Positions 48,683 to 56,552 of a stretch of DNA of 64,000 nt are shown here, in pieces. The first letter of the stretch is position 1, and each line of letters starts with the position of its first letter. The translations under genes and the position numbers were made by a program. The DNA comes from Bacteroidota bacterium (GTDB lineage: Bacteria > Bacteroidota > Bacteroidia > Chitinophagales > Chitinophagaceae). The stretch spans positions 1 through 64,000 of the forward strand of contig CANJRV010000003.1 of assembly GCA_947476825.1 (NCBI GenBank), written 5' to 3'. The notes under the pieces were generated by a model that searched no databases, had not been told where the DNA came from, and worked only from the letters and a program-made list of their open reading frames with translations.

Positions 48683-49413
48683 GAATTATCTTTTTTCTTT
48701 TAGCCGCTTTTGTTTGTACAAATTCTATTGCACAAACTGCCGACCAACATATTTATACTGGCAACAAATTGTATGCAAAGGGTCAGTATAAAGCCGCTGC
48801 AGCAGAATACCAGAAAGCATATCAAGATAAAAAAAATAGAGAAGCACAATACAATTTAGGGAATGCTTTTTACCAACAAAAGGATTATGAAAAAGCCAAT
48901 AAACAATATACAGAAACGGCCTCCAACTCTAAAGATAAAAATTTAAGAGCCGCTTCCAATCACAATATTGGTAACACGTACATGGAGCAAAAAAAGTGGG
49001 ATGAAGCCATTCAAAATTATAAACAATCTCTAAAGCAAAATCCAGACTCTAAAGAAACAAAATACAATCTTGCTTATGCGCAGGCAATGAAAAAAAAGCA
49101 AGAAAATGACGACAAGAATAAAAAAGATCAAAACAAAGACAAGGATAAGCAAGATCAAAATAAGAAAGACCAACAAGATAAGCAAGACAAGGACAAGCAA
49201 GACAAAGGCAAACAAGATCCGAAACAGGATGATAAACAAGATCCGAAAGAGCCAAAAGATAAAGAGCAAGACAAACCCCAATCGCAGCCAAGCAAACTCA
49301 CAAAAGATCAAGCTGATCAATTATTAAATGCCTTGAATCAAGAGGAAAAAAAGTTGCGTGAAAAGAAAGATAAAGAAAGAGGACAAGCAGTAAAGTTGGA
49401 AAAAGATTGGTAG
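48679..49413 (+). CDS. tetratricopeptide repeat protein, BatC-like, with K/D/Q low-complexity tail
   Basis: 244 aa; AQYNLGNAFYQQKDYEKANKQYTE, NIGNTYMEQKKWDEAIQNYKQSLKQNP; starts 4 nt inside the VWA gene (ATGA overlap). Confidence 0.88.
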   Translation: MRIIFFLLAAFVCTNSIAQTADQHIYTGNKLYAKGQYKAAAAEYQKAYQDKKNREAQYNLGNAFYQQKDYEKANKQYTETASNSKDKNLRAASNHNIGNTYMEQKKWDEAIQNYKQSLKQNPDSKETKYNLAYAQAMKKKQENDDKNKKDQNKDKDKQDQNKKDQQDKQDKDKQDKGKQDPKQDDKQDPKEPKDKEQDKPQSQPSKLTKDQADQLLNALNQEEKKLREKKDKERGQAVKLEKDW

Positions 49414-49500
49414 TACCGTAGCATTTATTATTTAATTAAAATAGACTATGGTATATTCTCATTCGTATTTGTTTTCTTAATTAAAAAATACGCTACGGTA
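49414..49500. repeat. intergenic inverted repeat (taccgtagc ... gctacggta)
   Basis: taccgtagcattt at 49414-49426 versus aaatacgctacggta at 49486-49500. Confidence 0.75.
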
Positions 49501-49550
49501 TACAACCAATATCACTTAGTTTTCTTAATTAAAAAAAATGCCAATAGCAA

Positions 49551-51080
49551 TTACAACTCTTCCATTTTATGTCCGCCTTTAAATATTTTACCTGAAATAA
49601 TGAGTTGAAAAAAATCATTAAAATCTGTAGACACTTTACAATAATAAACAGGAACAACAAATAGTATGGCACCAAGTATGCTTTTTCCTACAATATTTAA
49701 ACAGGAATTTAGAAACATGTGGTGCTTAATAAAAGAAAGATGAGGTATAAAAAACAAGATACCCATAGTGCTTGCAGAAATACAAAGAAGCGTAATATAG
49801 TGCTTGCTAAAACAATGAAAATGAAATTTGTTGTAGATAACAATGGACTTCAAAACATTGAAAACTGTCAATGAAATAGACACAGCCAAAGCAGCGCCAT
49901 TCATTCCCATTTTGGGAATAAGTAAGACGTTTAATACAATGGTCATCAACATCATGATCACTGATAAATAGATGATATATTTAAAATGTTTGGAGCTATT
50001 AATAATTTCCGTGTTCAGACCGAATGCCATATCCACCAAACGCCCTGTGGCTATGATATACAAAACATTTTCACCAATAGCATAAGAAGGGGGAAGTAAG
50101 GCAAAAATACCACTCGCATTACTGACTAATAATGTATACAAAAAACATCCTATCAAAAACAAATTAATACTGATTCCTTTGTTTAAATGATTCACTTTTT
50201 GCATATCGTTGTTTACAATGGCTTCGCGAATAATCGGGGTTGAAATAAAGGAAATGGCACGATAAGGTACCTGTATCATTTGTCCCAATACAAGTGGTCG
50301 CATATAAATACCCAAGACACCTAAACCTAAGTAAGCAGGTAAAATAATACCATCCAGAAAATTACTAATATTTAAACATACTGTAAGCCCTCCCCTACCA
50401 CCACCAAAATAAAATTGTTGCTTGAGATCATGGTTTTGGGTTAGGAATTTACTAGGGCTATACGCTTTAAATCCAAGTCCTTTAATGGCATAGACAACTA
50501 GAATAAAAAATGTAACCATATAGATTAATGCGAATCCATAGATGAACTGTTCTTTATTTAGTACTTGATAAATAAATCCGTAGATGAGTAGAATTAATAA
50601 AACCCGAACGACAATTTCGCGTAAAAACGTAGGCACGGCCACACGTAATTTAAGCATACTGTATATCTCAAAGTATTGGCTAAAGACTTGCGTTGCAACT
50701 AAAGGAATGATTAGAAAATAATATGGTACAAATAAAGCCGAATGCGCTTTATAATTCTCTATTATTTGGTGTCGAAATAAATAATAAAAAAAAGCAAATA
50801 GGATAATTCCGACGCTCATTGCTAACAATGCAAAAGCATTAAAGTAATTTACCGTTTCACTTTCCTTCCAAACACTAAAATATCGGAAAATTATTTGCGC
50901 CAAACCCAATGCTGGTATGGAGATGAAGATATAGGTTAAATTTTGCAACAACCCAATCAAACCTAAATATTCTTCAGAAACAAGATGCGGAAACACAAAA
51001 TTAAAAAATACAACGCCTATCAATACGCCTATATAATTAACTATACTTGTTTTCAGGCTTTGCCGCTTAATGATGCCCAT
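49551..51080 (-). CDS. polysaccharide biosynthesis flippase (Wzx/MATE-like)
   Basis: 509 aa polytopic membrane protein; N-terminal SLKTSIVNYIGVLIGVVFFNFVFPHLVSEEYLGLIGLLQNLTYI. Confidence 0.88.
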   Translation of the reverse strand: MGIIKRQSLKTSIVNYIGVLIGVVFFNFVFPHLVSEEYLGLIGLLQNLTYIFISIPALGLAQIIFRYFSVWKESETVNYFNAFALLAMSVGIILFAFFYYLFRHQIIENYKAHSALFVPYYFLIIPLVATQVFSQYFEIYSMLKLRVAVPTFLREIVVRVLLILLIYGFIYQVLNKEQFIYGFALIYMVTFFILVVYAIKGLGFKAYSPSKFLTQNHDLKQQFYFGGGRGGLTVCLNISNFLDGIILPAYLGLGVLGIYMRPLVLGQMIQVPYRAISFISTPIIREAIVNNDMQKVNHLNKGISINLFLIGCFLYTLLVSNASGIFALLPPSYAIGENVLYIIATGRLVDMAFGLNTEIINSSKHFKYIIYLSVIMMLMTIVLNVLLIPKMGMNGAALAVSISLTVFNVLKSIVIYNKFHFHCFSKHYITLLCISASTMGILFFIPHLSFIKHHMFLNSCLNIVGKSILGAILFVVPVYYCKVSTDFNDFFQLIISGKIFKGGHKMEEL

Positions 51081-51273
51081 TTAGGTACAAATCTAATTGT
51101 TTTTTATTTTTTTACAAGTTCAGTTATATTTTGACTACTTTTAAATGAATAATAGTGGACTAGGCATGTCATTGTATATGATGATAAAATATTTAAATTA
51201 TATTTGCCAGCTATGTATTTTGAAAATACTCTAAAAATTGACTTGCTCAAAAGATAACTACTCTGTTAATTAT

Positions 51274-52500
51274 ATGAAATGTAGATTTTGTAATAAAGAA
51301 ATTATAACCGAATTTATTGATTTAGTAAATTCACCTGCTTCTAATTCATTTTTAAACAAAGAGCAATTATACGAACCCGAAACATATTATCCATTAAAAG
51401 TATTTGTTTGCGATTCTTGTTTTTTAGTACAAGTAGATGAATACAAATCTTTTGATTCTATTTTTGATAACAACTATGCATATTTCTCCTCCTTTTCAAC
51501 AAGCTGGTTGAAACATTGTTCGAACTATGTAGAAAAAATGATTAATTTATTAAATTTAAATTCCAATTCACAAGTAGTTGAAATTGCATCAAATGATGGT
51601 TATTTGTTGCAATATTTTTTGCCACATCAAATAAAAGTATTAGGCATTGAGCCAACAAAGAATACTGCAGACGTAGCCATATTAAAGGGTATCCCTTGCA
51701 TCACTGAATTTTTTGGCGTTGAACTTGCAAATGAATTAGTTGAGAAAGGAAGAAAAGCTGATTTACTTATTGGCAATAATGTGTTAGCACATGTTCCAAA
51801 TATTAATGACTTTGTGAATGGATTAAAAATTCTTTTGAGTGAAAATGGTGTGATTACAATGGAATTTCCACACCTAATAGAATTAATAGAAAATAATCAA
51901 TTCGATACTATTTATCATGAACACTTTTCTTACTTCTCTCTATTTACAGTTAATCAAATTTTTGATGCGCAAGGACTTGATATTTTTGATGTAGAAATAC
52001 TTAAGACCCATGGAGGTTCATTGCGGATATTTGCAAAACATACAAACCAAGCAAATATCATTTCAGAAAATGTTGCGAATTTGTTAGAACAAGAAATTTC
52101 AAAAGGTGTAGATAAAATTGATTATTACAAAGGATTTCAAGAAAAAGCATTACAAATTAAATTAGATGTAGTTGGTTTCTTAATTGAGCAAAAGAAGTTG
52201 AATAAAAAAGTTGTAGCGTATGGTGCAGCTGCTAAAGGAAATACATTACTTAACTATTGTGGAATAAAAAATGATTTAGTTCAATTTGTTGTTGATGCTA
52301 ATCCCAATAAGCAAAACAAGTATTTACCAGCAAGTCATATTCCGGTATTTTCCGAGAAGAGAATCATTCTAGAACAACCAGATTTTATTTTAATTTTACC
52401 ATGGAACTTGCGAAATGAAATCATGCATCAATTAAATTATATTAGAGAATGGGGCGGGAAATTTGTCGTGCCAATTCCATACTTAGAAATTATTGATTAA
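51274..52500 (+). CDS. class I SAM-dependent methyltransferase with N-terminal zinc-binding region (sugar C-methyltransferase type)
   Basis: MKCRFCNKEI...FVCDSCFLVQ, VVEIASNDGYLLQYF, HEHFSYFSLFTV, YGAAAKGNTLLNYCGI; track start 51238. Confidence 0.9.
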   Translation: MKCRFCNKEIITEFIDLVNSPASNSFLNKEQLYEPETYYPLKVFVCDSCFLVQVDEYKSFDSIFDNNYAYFSSFSTSWLKHCSNYVEKMINLLNLNSNSQVVEIASNDGYLLQYFLPHQIKVLGIEPTKNTADVAILKGIPCITEFFGVELANELVEKGRKADLLIGNNVLAHVPNINDFVNGLKILLSENGVITMEFPHLIELIENNQFDTIYHEHFSYFSLFTVNQIFDAQGLDIFDVEILKTHGGSLRIFAKHTNQANIISENVANLLEQEISKGVDKIDYYKGFQEKALQIKLDVVGFLIEQKKLNKKVVAYGAAAKGNTLLNYCGIKNDLVQFVVDANPNKQNKYLPASHIPVFSEKRIILEQPDFILILPWNLRNEIMHQLNYIREWGGKFVVPIPYLEIID

Positions 52501-53342
52501 TGAAGATACTTGTTACAGGTTGTACAGGATTTATTGGAAATTACGTGATAAACGAATTATTGCGTTGTGGTGTAGAAGTAATTGCCTCTTCATTCTCAAA
52601 AGAAAAAGCTGAATCCGCAACTTGGTTTAACGATGTAACTTATATTCAATATGATCTTCATCAAGTAGAAGAAAATCTATTTAATAAATTTAACCAACCA
52701 GATGCATTAATTCATCTTGCTTGGTATGGATTACCAAATTATAACAAATTAATCCATTTTGAATCTGAACTACCAGCTCAATACCATTTTCTTAAAACAC
52801 TTATTTTAGAAGGATTACAACAAATCAATATCACTGGCACTTGCTTTGAATATGGCATGAAAGAAAACAAACTTTCAGAAAATGAACTTAGCAATCCATC
52901 CAATGCTTATGCGTTAGCCAAAGATACACTGAGAAAATTTTTAGAAGAATTACAAAATGAATATTCATTCACTTTGAAATGGATGCGCTTATTTTATATG
53001 TATGGTAATGGACAAAATGAAAAATCGATTCTTTCTCAACTTCAACGTGCTATTCGTTTAAAAGAACCATTTTTTAATATGAGTCAAGGCGAGCAAATCC
53101 GTGACTATTTACCTGTTGAAAAAGTAGCAGAATATATTGTTGAAGTCGCATTACAAAATAAAACAACAGGAATAATAAATATTTCAAGCAATAAACCAAT
53201 TAAAATTATTGACTTTGTCCAAAATTATTTAAAAGAAAACAACGTTACTATTTCATTAAATTTGGGCTTTTATCCATACCCTGATTACGAACCTTTTATA
53301 TTTTGGGGAGACAATACAAAACTATTAAACTTACATAGCTAA
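52500..53342 (+). CDS. NAD-dependent epimerase/dehydratase
   Basis: 280 aa; ILVTGCTGFIGNYVINELL, SNAYALAKDTLRKFL. Confidence 0.92.
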   Translation: MKILVTGCTGFIGNYVINELLRCGVEVIASSFSKEKAESATWFNDVTYIQYDLHQVEENLFNKFNQPDALIHLAWYGLPNYNKLIHFESELPAQYHFLKTLILEGLQQINITGTCFEYGMKENKLSENELSNPSNAYALAKDTLRKFLEELQNEYSFTLKWMRLFYMYGNGQNEKSILSQLQRAIRLKEPFFNMSQGEQIRDYLPVEKVAEYIVEVALQNKTTGIINISSNKPIKIIDFVQNYLKENNVTISLNLGFYPYPDYEPFIFWGDNTKLLNLHS

Positions 53343-54070
53343 TGAATTCGCAAGAAAAATTTAACCAAGAACGCATAAAACGAATTGCAGAATACGCAAA
53401 TAATGAACCTTTAAAAAAGGCAGCTTCAGAATTTAATGTTGAATCAAATAAAGCACTTTATTCATATAACTTTAGTTGGATGGGGCGACCAATAATTCAA
53501 TATCCTCAAGATATGATTGCTATGCAAGAACTACTTTGGGACATAAAACCAGATTTACTCATTGAAACTGGAATAGCTCATGGAGGTTCTTTAATTTATT
53601 ATGCTTCTATTATGGAACTCATTGGAAAAGGAAAGGTTTTAGGTATTGATATTGATATACGTGAACACAATAAATTAGCGATAGAAGCGCATCCAATGTA
53701 TAAAAGAATTGATATGATTGAAGGTTCTTCAATTGACTTATCAATTATTGAACAAGTAAAATCACATGTTAATGATGATATGACAATTATGGTTAGTTTA
53801 GACAGTAATCATACTCATGACCATGTTTTAGAAGAACTTAAATTATATAGCCCATTTGTAACTTTAGGTAGTTATTGTGTAGTTTTTGATACTATTGTTG
53901 AAGATATGCCAAAGGGTATGTATGATAGATCTTGGGACACCGGAAATAACCCTAAAACCGCTGTTTGGGAATTTTTAAAACAATGCAATGATTTTGAAAT
54001 TGATAATTCAATTGATAATAAATTATTGATAAGTGTAGCTCCAGAAGGATACCTAAAAAGAATACACTAA
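53342..54070 (+). CDS. cephalosporin hydroxylase / CmcI-like (rhamnosyl O-methyltransferase) family protein
   Basis: 242 aa; IIQYPQDMIAMQELLWDIKPDLLIETGIAHGGSLIYYASI...VLGIDIDIREHN...SLDSNHTHDHVLEEL. Confidence 0.9.
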   Translation: MNSQEKFNQERIKRIAEYANNEPLKKAASEFNVESNKALYSYNFSWMGRPIIQYPQDMIAMQELLWDIKPDLLIETGIAHGGSLIYYASIMELIGKGKVLGIDIDIREHNKLAIEAHPMYKRIDMIEGSSIDLSIIEQVKSHVNDDMTIMVSLDSNHTHDHVLEELKLYSPFVTLGSYCVVFDTIVEDMPKGMYDRSWDTGNNPKTAVWEFLKQCNDFEIDNSIDNKLLISVAPEGYLKRIH

Positions 54071-54927
54071 TGAATTCTGTACCTCTAGTTTCAATTGGTG
54101 TTCCAACTTTCAATAGACCAAAACAATTACACAAAACAATTCAGTATTTAATAAAGCAAGACTATAAAAATATTGAAATTATTATTTCAGATAATTGTTC
54201 AACAGATATTTCAGTAAATGAAATTTTAGAAAAATATAAAAATGAAGATAATCGAATTACATATTACATTCAAAAAAGTAATATTGAAATAGAACCCAAT
54301 TTCAATTTTGTATATCACAAAGCAAAAGGAAAATATTTCATGTGGGTTTCAGATGATGATGAATTTGATCATAATTATATTGCTGAATGTGTTACTTTTT
54401 TAGAACAACATCAAGAATATGTTCTTTGTTCAGGTATATCTAAATATTACAACCAATCTAAATTCCTTTTTGAAGAAAAGACTATTCATTTAGAAAGTAA
54501 TATCCCATTATTTCGACTTCTGCATTATTTCCGTAAGGTTTATAAGAACGGCATATTTTATGGAGTTTATAGAAATAATTTAGGGTTTCAGAACCCAATT
54601 CAAAAACACTTAGGGGGGGATTGGAATCACATTGCTAGAACAGCTTTACTTGGTAAAATTAATGTATTAGATACAATTAAAGTTAAAAGATCAGATGAAG
54701 GTGGAAGTTCAAGTAGAGAAAAAATGACAACAAGATGGAAACTTAATCAAGTTCGAAAAATTTTCTTTGAAACTTATGTTGCATATCAAGTAGTCAAATA
54801 TTTATTTAATGAGCCTGTGATTTTAAAGAAGTACCCAATTGCAATTAGATTACCAATTCAATTGTACCTTTTTGTAATGCTTAATTTAAAATTTCTCATA
54901 CATTCCATTCGAATAAGATTGAGCTAA
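54070..54927 (+). CDS. glycosyltransferase family 2
   Basis: 285 aa; VSIGVPTFNRPKQLHKTIQYLIKQDYKNIEIIISDNCSTD, MWVSDDDEFD. Confidence 0.92.
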   Translation: MNSVPLVSIGVPTFNRPKQLHKTIQYLIKQDYKNIEIIISDNCSTDISVNEILEKYKNEDNRITYYIQKSNIEIEPNFNFVYHKAKGKYFMWVSDDDEFDHNYIAECVTFLEQHQEYVLCSGISKYYNQSKFLFEEKTIHLESNIPLFRLLHYFRKVYKNGIFYGVYRNNLGFQNPIQKHLGGDWNHIARTALLGKINVLDTIKVKRSDEGGSSSREKMTTRWKLNQVRKIFFETYVAYQVVKYLFNEPVILKKYPIAIRLPIQLYLFVMLNLKFLIHSIRIRLS

Positions 54928-54931
54928 TTCT

Positions 54932-56113
54932 TTATAATTCATTACCATGTGCGTCAATAAAATTAGCATGAATATGATGTTTAGCTACTTCTAATTTGAT
55001 TTCATTAATATAGTTTATATTCATAACAACGACTAAACATTCAGTCTTTTCTAATGTTTCTAAAATGTCTGGAGAAACAATTTTATGTGCTGAAATAGGC
55101 GAAAATTTATTTTGCTTTTCTTTATTAATATCTATACAATAATCAATGTTCTTTCGATTTTTATCAATAGTATTAGAAAATATCACACCTTTAGTAGCCA
55201 TTCCCCATACTATTATCTTGTATTTTTGATTTTTATAATTTTGAAGAACTCGCTTTATGCTATCTTGACTATTTTTAATTGACTCAATAAATTCTTTAAT
55301 AGCATTACAATCTATAGTCTCATTATTTGCTCTTGAAATTTCATTTTTTGATGAATTGAAAATTCCTTCCACCCACAAATACTGTCCACCAAAACTTTTA
55401 GTTATTTTATTTAAAACAGACCATTCATTATCAAAGACAGCTTCCAATGATTTTTCGGAAAAATAATTACAATGTTCATAACATAAATCCCAGAAAGTCT
55501 TATTCTTAACTATCCAGCCAAAATCAGGCACTTCAATAAATACTGGTACATCTCTAAACTTTTTTATTGGCTCTTGAATAATTTGTAAAAATTCCTTCGG
55601 AAATTCAATGTGTTCAAATACGTGCCGAGAAATAATCAAATTTGGAGCATCAATTACTTGTTCAGCTCTAAAAAAATCTTGAATAAAAGTAAGGTTATGT
55701 AATGGCTTCAAATCTCCTTCATAACTAGGATCAATTCCTACTCCTTTTATCGATGGAAATAAAGAACAAAGTAAATTCAAAAAAGTACCCTTTCCGCAAC
55801 CAATATCATATACTACTGCACCTTCAAGATTATAATTTGTGAATAAATAATGGCATATTGCGATATAATATTCATGAAATATTGTCGAAGGAACAGCATT
55901 ATCATAGTTTTGATCATATTGCAATATTGCTTCATTGAAACTTGCATTAAACGAAAAATTACATTTATTACAATGAGCCAAATCTATCACCCCAGTTATA
56001 CAGTGAATAGCATCACTTTCACTTTCATATACTTTATTTTGCATACTTGGTGCGTGTATTTGTAATAAATTCTCAATATCGGTACTCTTACATATAGGAC
56101 AGTTTGTCTTCAT
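54932..56113 (-). CDS. class I SAM-dependent methyltransferase, same architecture as 51274-52500
   Basis: 393 aa; MKTNCPICKS...AHCNKCNFSFN, VVYDIGCGKGTFLNLL, ISRHVFEHI, IVWGMATKGVIFSNTI. Confidence 0.88.
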   Translation of the reverse strand: MKTNCPICKSTDIENLLQIHAPSMQNKVYESESDAIHCITGVIDLAHCNKCNFSFNASFNEAILQYDQNYDNAVPSTIFHEYYIAICHYLFTNYNLEGAVVYDIGCGKGTFLNLLCSLFPSIKGVGIDPSYEGDLKPLHNLTFIQDFFRAEQVIDAPNLIISRHVFEHIEFPKEFLQIIQEPIKKFRDVPVFIEVPDFGWIVKNKTFWDLCYEHCNYFSEKSLEAVFDNEWSVLNKITKSFGGQYLWVEGIFNSSKNEISRANNETIDCNAIKEFIESIKNSQDSIKRVLQNYKNQKYKIIVWGMATKGVIFSNTIDKNRKNIDYCIDINKEKQNKFSPISAHKIVSPDILETLEKTECLVVVMNINYINEIKLEVAKHHIHANFIDAHGNEL

Positions 56114-56316
56114 TAATAAAATTTATATTTTACAAATATAGATGCTTATCTTTTATCTATATAAATTTAAATATCAACTCACATAGTCTAATAAACAGCC
56201 ACTTAACGATCAAATATAATCTCATTCAGTTTTATAAATATGCTATGCAATTTTGTTGAGGTTCGGTATGGGACAATCTGCAAACCATTTTTATAAATCC
56301 CTTCTGTGAAATATTA

Positions 56317-56344
56317 CTCTGCTTTAAGCATTGCTTAAAGAGAG
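56317..56344. repeat. intergenic hairpin
   Basis: ctct-g-ctttaagc-att-gcttaaag-agag; 12 paired bases with one bulged G, no following T-tract. Confidence 0.7.
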
Positions 56345-56552
56345 CATAACAGTATTTCCTTGCTGCCTTTTTAACAAACCAATTTTCTTACTATATGTAT
56401 ACTTTAGTTTCAAATATTTGCGTTACTATTTTTTTATTTTAAAAAACTTGTATTAAATTAATTTCAATTTAATAGATTCACAGCTTGATATTATTCTTTA
56501 TTTGATGAATTTTCCAATTTAATTCAAAGTATAAATTAGAAACCATAGCTTT

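Noticed and set aside
49030-49320. 96-aa - strand ORF, L/V/F-rich
   Set aside because: Antisense of the K/D/Q low-complexity tail; a composition artefact.
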